From Motacilla alba alba (taxonomy: Eukaryota > Chordata > Aves > Passeriformes > Motacillidae): 64,000 nt of DNA. The translations under genes were made by a program, and so were the position numbers. The notes under the pieces were generated by a model, which was not told the origin of the DNA, did not search any database, and saw only the letters and a program-made list of their open reading frames with translations. The stretch is taken from positions 55,799,666-55,863,665 of the forward strand of contig NC_052018.1 of NCBI RefSeq assembly GCF_015832195.1, in the 5' to 3' direction. Each line of letters starts with the position of its first letter. The first letter of the stretch is position 1. Below are positions 1 through 13,097 of the stretch, one piece after another.

Positions 1-2289
1 CTTAAAGCTCCAGAAAATGGATAATGTAGAAGTTCTCAAAAAGAACATAACTAATCATAGGATAAACAAAACTATAAAACTACTTCTCTCAATTTCAAAC
101 ATAGCAGTTAACTTTAAAGGAAAAAGAAAAGCAGAAATTTATTCTGTATGTTGTGATGATGCTCATATAGAGTAGGTTCTATATAGCTTCTATGAAATAG
201 GTTCTGTTGATGCCAATACATTCTGTATGCCCTTAATTCAATGAGATGCTTGTTTCTTTGACAATTTTCCTTTTCTTACATTGAAAGCAAAGAGCTGTAA
301 CAAACTTGGAGACAATAGCACAGTCTCTCTCTGAGGCTTACAAGTGTCAAGTTGGCAGGAGACATCAGGAACCGGCAGATCCTTTATAATGCCAGATGCT
401 GGGAACTACTTTCGTGTTCCTAGCTGCATTCAGTTCAACGAGTCCTGCCCCGAGCTTGTACCAGAGTTGTACATGGGGTCCAAGGATGAGATGCTGAGCA
501 CATGTTCTCCTGAGGGTCATGTCCCCTCCTGTCACACAGGGCTGCCCCAAAGCTCCTTCTGTGCACCACATGGTCTGGAGCTAGTTCCTCACCTGTTGCT
601 GAGTGTATGAAAAATTGTACATGTGGGGCAGAGATTGACTCTCTTCACTCGAGACACCAGAGCTCACTGTGTACATCTAAGCTGCTTAATGGTCCCTCCC
701 ATTCATCTTGTCCTGAGATCCCTGTCTCAGATAAATCAGATTATTTGCCTCTTATTTCTTTCTACTGCCCATAAAGGATGCTTGATAAGGCCAGCTAAGA
801 GCTGGGCTCTGTCAGCATTAGAAAATGAATTGAAGTATCCTCTTGCAAGAGTAGCAGACCAGGAGAACAAAGCAGTTTTGGTGCTCAGCCTCCAGCGTCA
901 GCACTGCACGCTCACAGGATTTACTTCATAAAGCACGCTGCTGCCTGCAACTAAAATGCTGATGTAGGCACAGTCTCGACCAGCCAAATTTCGTAAGTCT
1001 AAAATTACATCAGGTAAATCTTGACCAATTAACACAAATTTGGACCTTACCTAAACACCTGTCTCTTCATGGATGCATTTTAAGACAATCCAAGCTAAAG
1101 GAAAAGAACATCACCCTTTTTTTTTAGGTTCAGATGCAGCAGTTAAATGGCCTGTTCTTGTCTTAATCAGCTGAGGGGATGTAGAAGCCATATACTTTTT
1201 TGGAGGACATTCAGGACCACCAATATTCCTGATGGTGAAAGAAATGCAATGGGGAACTGAACAGACCATGCAAAAATAAGAATTTATTAAAAATGCAGCA
1301 TTACAGTTTATAGTACCTGTTCTTGCAAATCATCTGAAGGGAGGGAAAAATTTACATTTAAAATTATGTATGGAGCACGAGTACTTAATATACAGGACAA
1401 TGTACTCTCTGAATAAACCATAGAGTTGAGCTTAAGTTGCATAAACCCTTGAAGTAGCAGCTTTAATTTCTTATTCATCCTTCTCCACTGAATAAGGCAT
1501 CTAAATCTGACTACAGACAAGCTGTGAAAAATAGTTTGTTGGAAGAGACAGGCAGTTAAGGTAGTGATATGCAGCCTTTATCTGGCTAAATTGAACTTTC
1601 CAAGCCTATATGCCAGCAACTTCCTTGGAAACTGTGCATGCATTTGTGTGTATGCCTGCATAGCCGTGTGTAACAGAGCCCTGGAGATTGGATTACACCT
1701 GCACATCCTTATCTGTCTGCCAGGGCTTCTGCATCTTCAGAGTAGGAAGATGTATTCTTGTATCTCTTTCTAGTATAATTTGCAGGGCTGCTTGGTCATA
1801 GAAGAAGGGCTTTGGTTCCACTCGGATCATAATTTTTTAATTAGAAAAAAAATCTCAGAGCATGATTTCATCTGCTCTAGCAGGCAGATCAACTATTTAT
1901 ACACGCAGACATACGTTTCCCTTTATCTAATGAGTATGCCATGTTGTGGTCTGGCTGCATGGCCCAGCCCAAGATTCTTTGAAGCCAAAGGAAAGACTTT
2001 TGTTCATTTGGCAGCAGCAGGATTGGGCTAAGATATAAAAAATTCTGTAAAAAGGCCTTTCCTGTAGAATTCCTGGTTTCGTCTGAAGGAAGTAGTGCTA
2101 AATATTTCACAAGAAAGCCTGATCCTGCAATCTAATTTTAGACATGATGTAATAGGAGCATGTACTAAACAACAGGAGAGAAGGAGGGGAATTAAGGACA
2201 AGGATAGAAGTAACAAGAGCATGTCTTTCTCCAGCCTTGTTATTTGTGTATATTGGTAGCTCTGCTGCATGGGAAGATGTTGTTGTTAA

Positions 2290-3141
2290 CTTATTTATTT
2301 AGGACTTATTTTGTCTTACGTAGAAACAATATGTGGAGACCATGCCTGCTGTTGTGAAACTTATTTTTCCCCTTTCCTGAAGGACAGTTTCTTTACAGGT
2401 ATAATGAATAATATGTACAATGTGCAAAGTGTTCTGGGCATTGGCACTGACTCCCTCTGCCAGGGTCTGTGCAGCACCCACCACCCAACAACATTTGCTT
2501 CATGTACATGGCAGATGGGAAGCAGCAGGCAGAGCAGGACCAAGCTTTTGAGAGAGCTTTTTTTCCTCCTCTCACATATCAGGTCACAAAGCACAGCCTT
2601 CAGCTTAGTCCTGGAGGTGGGTACTGGGAGCAGTGGTTGCAGAGGACCTCACAAAAAGCCTGTGCTGGCTGGGAAGAGGGCAGGGTGTGGAAACTGCAGG
2701 TGTTTGGGGTGCAAAAGCACAGTGGCACCAGCACTCTTGGTGACCAGTAAGACCACTGTTTTCATGTCTGCTACAAGTCTCTGTTTCCATGGTTTGGGGG
2801 TAAGTGCCAGTTTCCACTTGCAAAATAAACCAGTTCTTTCTTCAAATGAGCCTGTATTCCCTGCCCACACCTACAGCAAGTGTGTGTGCTGGATTAAGCG
2901 TGGTTCTCATAATGTGGGAGATGCTGCTTCGTACAGAAATCCATGGAATGGCATTCTTTCTTCCAGTGAATTTTGCAGTTCTCTGCATGCCAAATCAAAC
3001 ATTAATAACATTCAATCAACATTTCCATATGTAGATATTTTTATCAAACCACAGTCTCTTTCATTGTTATTTTTCAGTATCGCTTTGGTCTCTTGCACGT
3101 ATTATATATTGACCAAAGTAAATAGCAGTGTAGCTTTATGA
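2290..3141 (+). other. Long open frame, probably fortuitous
   Basis: A stop-free frame of about 284 codons runs from just after a TAA at 2287-2289 to a TGA ending at 3141. The first ATG is near 2404, so an ATG-initiated product would be roughly 245 residues. The predicted protein is rich in Ser, Cys and Thr and has one hydrophobic stretch near the C-terminus. It has no domain or motif I recognise. No Kozak context, promoter island or clear splice pair supports it. It is longer than expected for DNA of this composition, so I record it, but I do not call it a gene. Confidence 0.12.
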
Positions 3142-3287
3142 AACATTGCTTCACATTTATGGGTATTTTTAAAAGTTTCTGATTTTGTTACTCTTGCCAG
3201 TACCAGTAAATGTGTTTGAAGTCCTTCACATGTTGCTTTGTTTATAGTAGAAACACCACATTTTGCTGAGGAGCACATCTCCCTATT

Positions 3288-3313
3288 AAAAAAAAAAAAA
3301 AAATAAAAAAAAA
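3288..3313. repeat. A-rich tract
   Basis: This is a run of A interrupted by a single T. It could be an old retroposon tail or simple slippage. No recognisable element body lies on its 5' side. Confidence 0.7.
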
Positions 3314-6300
3314 GAAGCTGAAGTTTTATTAAATTAAAGGATTCAGAAGACTCAGTTGCTCCAAAACATTTGTGTGCAGGGAAAAAAGTTTGTGTCCATT
3401 TTCGTTAATGATCTCATGAGTTTTACAAGTTAAAACTGAAAGCAAAGAAACCAGGTCTGATGCTTAACTGGCAAGAAGCCAGTACAATGAAATTAATAAC
3501 ATATGTTGAAGAACCCATTTGTAACAATTTTTCCATTTAAAAAAAAAAAAAAAGTGGCAGCTTAAAACCACTGACAAGACTGTCTTTTCTTTTTTCCTTT
3601 CTTTCTCTTCTTCCCTTCCCCCTTTCCCTTCACTACATAGAACACTTTGGCTTATATCCAAGTGTGCAGTACCAAACTTGTCTCAGAGTTCAGATTAATG
3701 CTTTATGCAATTTTAAGTGATCTCCTTGCAGCTGCTGCTCAGGGAAATATGGTACTGGACGTGTTTGCTCTGAGGAACCGGTGGCAAAACCACAGATGCA
3801 GCAGGCATCCCTCGGCAAGTAACAGATGTGCTGTATGCTGTGCTTAGCCTATCCTCGGCACTTACCTTACTCCTGAGCAATGTGTGGGGCACTGACCCAG
3901 CTCACTGCCAACCATGCACAAAATCAGCCTTAAAGCGCTTGGCTTGTGAGATTTTTGTCTTGATTGTTCTCTTGTCGCGTGCAAGCAAATCTTATTTATT
4001 GATACCTGAAGTTAAGGTTGAGAAGTGAGGAACTTGGCCTAAAGAAGGCTGCCTCTGTCATTACTATCCGGGATATGCCACCTCCCTGTATTTTTATCTT
4101 CCTTTTCAGCCATTGTGTGTTTTCACTGCTGTTGGGTTTGGTTTCTTTCCTCAGTCTGTCTAGAGACTGTGTTGTATGTCCTTTGGGGCAAAGCATTCCC
4201 TCTTGCTAAGATCCCTGTCACATTTTCTGTGTGAAACTCCAGGCACACCAGGGCTTCCTGGCCATGCTGGGATTCTCCCACTAAGAGTCTCGAGTGCCTT
4301 CAACAGGATGCACAAACACAAATTGTTTTGGTCACTAGAGCTGACAGGAGGAAAGCATTGTGATTTAAAAAAAACACTGCCTGGCATGGGGGAGACAGCT
4401 TGGGTTGTCAAACTGGCTAAGGGAGTTGGGGAAGCTCTTTAAGCATACCCTGCTGGTTGGTAACCAGGGGACAGGGAAATACAGGAGAATTCCCAGCTGC
4501 GGGAGTGCAGTGAGATACCTGGAGATAACTGGGGTATTGGGAAGTGAGTGAGCTCATAAGGTAAGGAAGTTAATGAACCTGTAGATGTCCAACAAGTTGG
4601 AGGCATTATATAACAGTGAAGATTATTTGGGAAGTGAAGCATCACTGCACAATGGGTGGAGACACAAAGCAGTCAAAATAAGGAAAAAGACAGTTAAAAT
4701 TGCCAGACACTATAAATGAAATTAAAGCTTTCAAGGCAATTAGTGTTCACAGTGGGCTGGGAAAATAAGTTAAAGTCTTTGTAATACTGAACTGAATTCC
4801 TCTTTATATAATTTCACTGACTTCATTGGCTTGTACAGGGTGGTACTATTCTGAATTCGGCCCAAAAATCAAAATAAAGCTAAATGCAGCTATCATGCTG
4901 TGCCCAGACTTGGAAAGAAATTGCAAGGATTGTGAATAGGAAAATCTTCAGTCATCAGTTCATTGTATGACTTCAGTAGAAAAGGAAAACAGGTGTAGCA
5001 GAGTGGGAAAAGAAGACTGACTGTATGAATGAGGAGAGAAATCCAAATTAGTTCCAGTGTTTGGAGACTGTATGAGGTGCTAGCTCCATTTCCTCCACAA
5101 AACCGGACATTTTGGGTCTTCTCACAGAAAGCATACCATTGCTCTGGAGATGGAACAAGCCTTGGAAAACACTGAAGACTAAAGCTGTTTTCCACTGGAG
5201 AAGCAAAAACAAGATAACAATGTGCAGTATTTCTATATTTTCACATGTTATAGTGTCTAGGCATAGAAAATCACTTTCTATTCACTATGACTTACCACAC
5301 ATATTCAGGTTTAAGCCATATTCTTATTAATTTTCACCTCCTTGTTTTTTGTTATTTCATGGGTTTATTTCTGAATCTATTATTCTGTCTTAATCTAATG
5401 TCTGACTTCAGGAGTCTTTTTTTTCCAAGTTTCAGCAGTAAGTTAAACCAAATTTCTAGGTGCTTGTGCATTACTATATCTAAGTTGTAAGAAGCTCTGT
5501 GAAATCAAAAAGAATAGCGGCTGATATCTGGACCTTATTCGAGTCAATAACTAGAACCTCACTGACTCCAACATAGTCAAAAATGTTGTGTATGTGGTGA
5601 TTTATTCACAAGAGCTCAGCTCAGTCATTATCTGTTCTCCTGTCCTTCAGCTGGTCACAGAAAGTGCAGGTGCCACACTTGATTCCTAACAATTGACTTC
5701 CAAAGTTAAATTAACCCAACTTTTAAAAAGAACTCTGTAGAACAGCCCTTTTATTTTCAGGGTAGCTAACCTGATGAAAATGAAACTGAGGCTCCATTAT
5801 TTTACATTTTACTTTGGCAATTTTTAGTCTCTCTTTTTTTCCCTTTACTTGAAAAACGCATAACATGAACTTATATTCACAGATTTGCAAATCTCTCCTT
5901 TTCTATAACCATTAAAACAGTTTTTCTTAGACTTCTGCACATTATATAAAACTGTTTTTATAACAGTAATTTATTAGGTTAAGTTGGAGAGCTTTTACTG
6001 CTCTTTATATAAAAAGACTGGGCTGATTTTGGATCTCTTTAATGTGGCCCTTTAGATGTAGTAGCTCTGACATTAGAACTTTCTGGGAATGTATGCCCAG
6101 TAGCTTGGTAATATGCAAAATATGCCAAAGAAGCACCATTCCCTTCAGGATAAAAGGGCATTGTTCTCATTCATTACTGTACTATGTATAGGAGTAAAAA
6201 TGCCACTGCGAACGTCCACAGAAAAAGGGTCTGATACCCAAAAGACAGCTTTTGTGGCCTTCTGTGCTGAGATGGATCTGCAGGACACAGTAAAAAGGCT

Positions 6301-8279
6301 GGGTCAAACTGGAAAATGATCTGCTGAGCAGAAAGGCTGACTAGATCACTTTTAACAATGAGGCTGGCATAAAACTTCTCCCTTTTAGGAATTCCAGTAG
6401 CATTCCAGTACTCAACTTTCTTGGTCTTCTTTCAGTTGTTTGTGGGGTTGTACTCTAAAGTTGGGTCAGTGAGGTGATATTAGCTCAAAAGAGGCCCCAA
6501 ATTTTAAAGTTTACTGAGCTGTACTTGACTCTACCCAAGTGCTCCCTGCTCTTATGTTTTTGGGAATCTGTTTAACCTGGATATCAAAAACACAATGTGC
6601 CATCACCTCCTGTCATGAAAAACAGTTTCAGAGCTAAAGTTGTTCATGGAGCTGGAAAATGCAAGCACATAGCCATGTCTTCAGCTTTTGGTGTTGTGTG
6701 CTGAATGATTTAATGAGATGTTTGTGGGTTACTTTAGCTGGGGCTGAATTCTGGCTTCTACTTCTTTGTGGTCTGGTTTGTAAGCATGGAATCAAGCTGT
6801 CCAAAAGCAAAAGTCAGCACTGCACAGCATGCATGATCTAATATAAGGCTCAAGTAATTTTAACTTTTGCTGAACCCTGTTAACTAGCCATTTCAGGGCA
6901 AAACTGCTATAAATAATACAATTTGCAAGGTGTAAATCAAAGCTACAAACACTCATGTTAGCCATTCAACCTAACAAGGAATCAACTGCTCCATATTGTA
7001 GCTCACATGAATAACTAAATTACTTGGAATGCCCCTATGGTTCAGCCCTATGGATGAAGTTGCCTGACAGGTACTAAAAAGCAAAGTGAAAGATTGAGAT
7101 AAAATAGAAGTATGCACATTCTCTCTGGCTTTTGAAATTGCTGAAAATATGAAAAGTGATAATGAACTTTAAAAGCACTTCCCACAGTATTTCACAGTCT
7201 GTATTTCATTTTTGTTGTATAGTAAGTCTTTCAATACAAAACATTTGATTGATTTTAATTGGTAATTTATTTGATTTTAATGTGAAATTCATGACTTGAC
7301 TAATACACATCAACACATATTTCTGAAAAGTGAGTAGCCCTTTAAAGAAGCACAGGAAGATTTATCACAGAAGTTGTGAATTTTTTGCCTTTTAATAACA
7401 AAAACATAGGGTGAGGGGTTTTTTAATTAAACCAAAATTAAAAATATGGCTACCTAAGTGGAAAAACACAGCACATACTGAAAAAGAATGCCTAATTTAG
7501 GTTTTGTGTAGCTTTTTTTAGGCCATTAAGTGCTTACATTAAATATACTTTTGGATCCTCTGAATTCTTTATGCAGGAATTCCTTGAAGAACCAAAGTGT
7601 GTTAACAAGGATATTACAATACTATCACTTCAGTGCCTGAAATGCTAACTACTGTTTCTCATAGCAAAGTCCCTTACAGCCACGGCAAGTGCCATCAATT
7701 TGATTTGATTCAGTCTCTTATAGTTTAGACCAATAAAAGCTGTAGCTTTGTTCAAAGTTTGTAACTTTGTTCACATAGGTAGGCTGAGCTAATCATGTCT
7801 CCCAAAGGAGTGTCTTGCCTCCCACTGTCACAGAAATTGGCCTGTCCATACAACCCTTGAATGTACCTGGGGTGACTTGTGAAGTTTCAGGTAATATTCA
7901 GACTTCTTGAATCCTAGAGCAGCAAACAGGCCAGGAAGAAGGAATTCAGAATTTGACAGCTCTGTTGTACATTACACAAGGATTTACATGGACAAAATAT
8001 GTAACAAAAGAGTGGTTTCTGAACTCGAAGCTATGAAAAAAACAAATTTCAGAGCTTTTCTCATTTGCACCTTTGATGACATACAAAGACTTGTGGCATA
8101 GTTTCAACAAAGCACTTTGGCACATGGTCACTTAGAAAAGGGCAAGTCCCCCTGTGCTCAACCAAACATTTGAGTGTATGCTTAACTTCAACCATGTTAA
8201 ATGGCTTTACTGAAGTCAAGTGAAAGCAAAATGATTTAGAATGAGACTTAAACTTCATGTTTCACAGATTGATAGCACT

Positions 8280-9240
8280 TAAGGTCAGGAAGAATCATAA
8301 TAGTCATGTAGCCTGACCTCCTATGGAATACAGGACCAAAGAGTTTTGCAAAGTGTTCCCAGTATGAAACCCGTCGCTGCTGCCTGAACTGTAACTGTGC
8401 TTTCAGAAAGAAAGGGAGCTTTGATCAAGGAACTTCTCAGGAGAGAGAATACATTGTATTCCAAGATAAGAATTTTTTTTTTAAGCCGTGAAGAACCTTC
8501 ATTAAAAGTAGCTGTGCCCTTGAATGCTGACCTAAATGTGTTGAGATCCAGCTTCCACCCATAATAACCTTTTCTGTTTAGTTAAAAAGATTCTCCCATT
8601 TTCTTTCCACAGAAGTATCATCAGACCATCATTATTCAAATCTTAATCTTCACTTTTCAGTGATTAAATTAAGATGCTTTTTTCTCTTGCTTCTGTGACT
8701 GAAGCTTTGTTTGTAACTCTCTTCTGAATATTTTTCAAATAGCCAACATCCTATTTAAATGCCTCCACTCAAAAGTGGAGAGAGCTATCCCAATAATACT
8801 CTTACTAGTTTCAGTATTCCCCAGTAGTAAAAATCCTTTGTTTCTATCTGATAGTCTCCTACCATATGTACATCCAGAACAGCATTTGCTGGCTCAGCCT
8901 CTCTGCTGCCCTGGGACCTCTTGTTCGTCTGTTTGTACAGCAAAACCACCGAACCCTTTCCTGAGTCACTTTGTGCCTAAGGACTGTCAACCATTCTGTA
9001 AAAACAATCTGAAAAAAAACCAAATTTTTCATTCTTAATGAGAGGTCTTTTAATGAAGGCCAGCATTTCATGTGGCATGTAACAGTGATACAGGTGAGGC
9101 CAACTTACAAATCAGCTCTTATTTCTGTGCGGTGCTGGTATGTCTTCATCATTACCCATATTTTCCAATTTTGTTGTCATTTGCAATGATTTTATATTTT
9201 CTTCTATATCTTTTTAAAGAACTCAGTCCTATTGATTAAC
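8280..9240 (-). mobile_element. Ancient CR1-type LINE relic, fragmented
   Basis: Read on the minus strand, the element's 3' end lies at the left. Around 8280-8340 the plus strand reads as the 3' end of the old CR1 lineage common in turtles and crocodilians, with a gataagcact-like start, then GTCAGGAAGAATCATAATAG, then TAGCCTGACCTCC. Two further islands fit the same element in the same order. One is near 8715-8765 (AACTCTCTTCTGAATATTTTTC followed by CAACATCC). The other is near 9165-9225 (TCATTTGCAATGATTTTATA then TTTTCTTC). The DNA between these islands is too diverged to assign, and part of it may be unrelated insertion. No reverse-transcriptase frame survives. The identification is from memory of the consensus; RepeatMasker would settle the boundaries. 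Confidence 0.5.
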
Positions 9241-11930
9241 AAATTTATGCTACATTTAATCATTATTTATTAAGTATATTTGCTTTTTTGAGATGCATTG
9301 CCTACCAGAGGGGAGGAAGAGAGAATAACATTTGCTATGCTCTTTGCAATAAGAACAAATTGCAATGGAATAAAATTGACTGGTCAACCCTATTGAACAA
9401 ATGAGCCAAAAATATGCACAATGAAAAGTAAAATAGGCCATAAAAAAATCTTTCTTATGAATTAATAGTGTTGGTGGCAAATTTTTCCTCCTGAACTTAT
9501 TTATTCTGCTTTAACATATTCTGCTTTAATAGTAACTATTTCCTTTGGCTTTCATCACATGGCTTTCCATGAGAAAGTGAATTGGGTGATTGTGGGTGAG
9601 TTTTCCAGATTTAGGGACTTCAGTTAATATCACTGAGAAGGACTCTTAAAAATATGTGGAGATTAAAGATTCAATTGATTTCACTGCAGATTGCTGATTG
9701 AAAAGAGATAATGTGACAGTGTAGCACTGAGGCGTTAATTTTAGCTTAAGAAATAGTTATGTCCCACTTGGATAGTTTTTAATTACCCTTCTTAAATGTG
9801 ATTATTTCCCAGCTGGCTGCTTTCCCCTTTCATTGTCTTTCTAAATTAGAACAATTGGCACAAGAAATGAAATGGACTCTTATATCATATGTAAAAAACA
9901 AGCTTGAGTCTGACTGACTCAAGACTATTTATGCAATCCCTCTTTAACTGGTGAATATCATCACCATCAATATATGAACAGTAAAAGCTCATTTCTGGTT
10001 GAGATATTTAGTAGAGCACCTTCTAAATACAACCCTGACACTTGAGGGAAAGGAGTTTTATAGTCCTTTAAGTCACTTGCCTCCTTGCACAATTTGCTTT
10101 TTCTCCTTGTGACTGAATTTTCCATTTAAAAAAAAAACCTAAGAATAATAATCTTACCTTCTTATATGAAGTGCTTTGAGGTCTGCCATGGAAAAGTGCT
10201 TTGTCAAGCAGAATTATTATGCAGACCCCCTGTAGCTTCAGTTTTTTTGGAAGGTAATTTTAGTTTGGCTAAGGACCCTTGTGAGATGACAGGTCATGCC
10301 ATCCTCTATTGGGCAACTTCTGGATGCTTCTGACCATGTGCCTTAGCCACACAGAGGGAAACTGGCCTAGGGGACTGGCAGACAGGTTTGTAATTTAAAA
10401 GATTAATTTAAACAGAGAAGCAGTCACTTATTTCTCTTTCCAGGAGGTCCAAAACTGAGTGCAAGGGACCATGACACACTTAGCTTAGTTTTTGTACAAA
10501 ATCCCCACTATCCCTGAGTAGGTGTGTTTTCAAATAGCGATTATTATTCACTGTGGGGGAAGGAAGGAGTGTGAAGCAGATGAACACTGGAGACTCAAAC
10601 AATGTCCAGAGAACTTTTATCACTGTCGGAGAGCAGGGTGGAAAGCAATAAAGGTTGAAATCCTCAACTTTTACATGAATTGTAACTTACCAAGTAATAC
10701 CTTTATCACGATCGCATAACCCCAAACTCCCTGCCTGCTTCCTGCTGTTCCTACATCCTCCAGGGCTTCAGTGGCCTTTGGGTCTGTTTTTTCCCTTTCT
10801 TTTTTTTTTTTCCTTCAGAAACATATATCTTAATGTGTTTTCTTTCTTTTTTAATAAAAATATCAAAGACATACTTATCAATGACTGAGGAGGGAGAGCT
10901 GCAGTGCAAGCTATTTTTTAACTGGAACACGCACCATGCTGTGACACACTCATCCAGGAGCAGAAGATTGATGGCTAGACATGTGGGGAGAACTGCCACT
11001 GATTGAAATCAGACAACTGCAAGCTGTGAGGGAGATCCAGGGGAAACCATTTTAACCACTGCAGTCCAGTCTTAGCACACTTGGACAGGGGCTTTCCTCT
11101 GTCTGAAGTCTGCACTGCAGGACACAAACTAGGCAGTACACTGAGGCCAAAGGCAAAAAATAAAACTATGACAATGTGGAAGATATATGTGTACATCTCT
11201 ATCTATCTCACCTCAGCAAATTATTTCCTTCACTAACAGATAATAGATCAGAAATTTCATTTCTCAAGTACCAGTCATCTTCTTACACCCTTCAGATTCT
11301 TTCTCAAAGACCAGAAGAAAGGGAAAAAAAAAAAGCCAAGCTTTTAAATCAGAAAAAAAGAATGGGAATTGTACTAGAAACCTGATTTTCAGAAGTGCTA
11401 AGCACCTGGAGTGTCAATTACAATTCCTGTGAGCTGGAACTGTTCACCATGTCTAAAGACATCAGATTTCTGCCACACAAAATCACGGTTTACTTAATTC
11501 CATTTTGGAAGCATACCTCTTATTTGCTGCAAAACAGGGAGAAGTGAAAAGTATGATGCTGGGGAAGTGCATGCTCCCCAGCACCCATCTCCGGGGCTGC
11601 CAGGGTGGGTGTTGGTAGCAATTGCACAGCCGTGCACTTGCACCGAGACATTTTTATTTCATTACTGGTGTCAGTTTACAGCCATTAGCTAAGCAGATTG
11701 GCCTGGACCAAAATGCCTCCTTTTTGTGTGCATGCGTGTGTCTTATCACTAGATCTTACTTCCATTATTCAAGTATTTAAAAAAAAATAAAGGAGGAAAG
11801 GAAAGAAAAGACAAGAAAATAAACGGGAGTAAATAAAGGCTTTACTTACATTATGTTTTGTGGCTTGTCCTTGTCCTCTAGTCAGAACAGTCTGAAATAG
11901 GTTTTATTGGAAATCATTACCTAAATTCCA
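9241..11930. other. Non-coding stretch, mostly featureless
   Basis: I see no gene or recognisable mobile element here, apart from the candidate conserved block at 9640-9870 listed separately. An A/G-rich patch lies near 11780-11840. The remaining open frames are below about 85 codons and look random. Confidence 0.55.
9640..9870. promoter_or_regulatory. Candidate conserved non-coding element
   Basis: This block is free of repeat signatures. It carries several AT-core motifs of the homeodomain type: TTAATT near 9736, and TTTTTAATTACC across 9776-9787. A retained CpG is also present in GAGGCGTTAATT. Such clusters are typical of developmental enhancers in gene deserts. The call is an inference from texture only. 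There is no coding potential. Confidence 0.25.
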
Positions 11931-12059
11931 GCACTGAGAAGAATATTGATCTCTTGTACATAATGGTTACCAGACTGCAGAAAGTAGCAGAGAGGGCTCC
12001 AAGTGAGCCGACAGAATGTCAGTGACAATTCATTTTTTTTACTAATTAGGATGCTGGTT

Positions 12060-12460
12060 TAATATCCTGTAAAAGGCACTTAATGCCAGCCTTTTCATAG
12101 CATCTGTCCGGCCCTGGCGGCGGCAGGGGGCTGCTCCTGGGGTGGTGGGCTGGCAGGCGCACTGGAGATCAGCTTGGCAGAGCCCCGGAATTCCCCCGGC
12201 ACCCCGCACACGCTCACCAGCTGTCCCAACTTTCCAAGGCCCTTCTCAATTTTCTAAATATGTGTCACATAAAAATAAAATTTTGGACAGTGATGCTCTG
12301 AGGAGCCCCGTGCCTGCAGTGCATAATTCATTCACAGTGTCCGTAGCCCATTATTCCCACATTCCTCCTGCAGAGCTATCAATTTCATCTCTGGCCAAGC
12401 TGGAATCTGAATCTTGGGAGAACAGTGAAGTGGTGGTGGTGGAGGTATGCCACTTTTCTT
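12060..12460. promoter_or_regulatory. Isolated CpG-rich patch with candidate conserved element
   Basis: Between about 12105 and 12320 the sequence becomes GC-rich and holds around ten CpGs (for example TCCGGCCCTGGCGGCGGCAG, CCCCGGCACCCCGCACACGC). The flanking kilobases have almost none. The CpG-poor sequence that follows, to about 12440, is repeat-free and continues in one open frame. A possible splice donor, GGAG then GTATGC, lies near 12444. The patch could be an orphan CpG island, an enhancer, or the promoter/exon of an unannotated transcript. There is no TATA box or other decisive promoter signal. Confidence 0.35.
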
Positions 12461-12885
12461 TTTTTTTTCTTTTTTTTTTTTTGTCCCACTCTTTTTTGAC
12501 TCCCCAGCAAGAAATATTACATTCATTTTGTGTTTGCATACATGAGCTGCTTAGAAAGAGACACATAAGTAGCTCCAAATTCCCAGATTTGGTAGTTTTT
12601 GGGGGAATAAAAATATGTGACTGTCCATTAGATGCTGAGCCACACTGGGAAAAATATGATCTTCTTCCCAAAATAAAACTGCCAGTTGTTCGATGCATCT
12701 CTCACCCACCAACTCTCATGGGAAATCAGTGCTTTGATAATGAGGTTGCTCACAAAATGTGTGAGGATTCCTATAGATTTCCCCGCATTAATCATTTCAG
12801 TAACCAGAAGCATGCAACTTTGCAGAGATATCAGTGGCATTTAATTAACACAGTGCCTGGAACACCTGCCCCAGTGCTGCAATGA
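12142..12885 (+). other. Long open frame across the CpG-rich patch, coding status doubtful
   Basis: About 247 codons are open from a GTG at 12142 to a TGA ending at 12885. The translation begins with a Pro/Ser-rich segment from the GC-rich patch. It then crosses a T-rich homopolymer tract (12454-12482) that encodes a Phe/Leu run, which is poor evidence for a real protein. No domain is recognisable. Part of the frame might be exonic, but the T tract in the middle argues against one continuous coding exon. Confidence 0.1.
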
Positions 12886-12890
12886 CCTGT
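12500..12890. promoter_or_regulatory. Candidate conserved non-coding element
   Basis: This follows the T-rich tract at 12454-12482. The block is repeat-free and of mixed composition. It contains a TTAATTAAC core near 12841-12849 and retained CpGs in GTTCGATGCATC (near 12690) and CCCCGCATTAATC (near 12781). It resembles the AT-core clusters of vertebrate developmental enhancers. It may form one unit with the CpG-rich patch to its left. No alignment was possible, so this is an inference. Confidence 0.25.
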
Positions 12891-13061
12891 GGAAGATAGT
12901 TTGTACTGCATTTATCCAAGACAGCAACCAGTGTGCTGTGAGCACACTCAGAAGGGTACCAGCAAACTACAGTGTAAGTTTGTGTCAATTCTCCTAGATC
13001 TTTTATCCCCCATCAGCCATCCTGAAAATAGTGTCAAAACACTGTCACAGAAAGGCTAATC

Positions 13062-13097
13062 CACTGCACTGCACTGCACAAAAAAAAAAAAAAAAAA
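13062..13097. repeat. Short CACTG tandem plus A run
   Basis: Three to four copies of a CACTG unit lead directly into a run of about 18 A. This is a simple low-complexity tract. Confidence 0.75.

Larger units (their letters stand above)
1..8270. other. AT-rich non-coding stretch, no gene seen
   Basis: The stretch is CpG-poor, with frequent stop codons in all frames and scattered short A or T runs. No open frame here encodes a protein family I recognise, and no splice-flanked conserved coding block stands out. The only frame of unusual length is at 2290-3141 and is listed separately. Small A-rich tracts lie at 3288-3313 and 3541-3553. Much of this could be decayed transposon sequence too old to recognise by eye. 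It is either intergenic or deep intronic; the sequence does not decide between them. Confidence 0.6.

Noticed and set aside
12454..12482. T-rich tract as a splice acceptor polypyrimidine tract
   Set aside because: It is followed by TTTGTCCCACTC rather than a nearby clean AG acceptor, and no plausible exon start follows.
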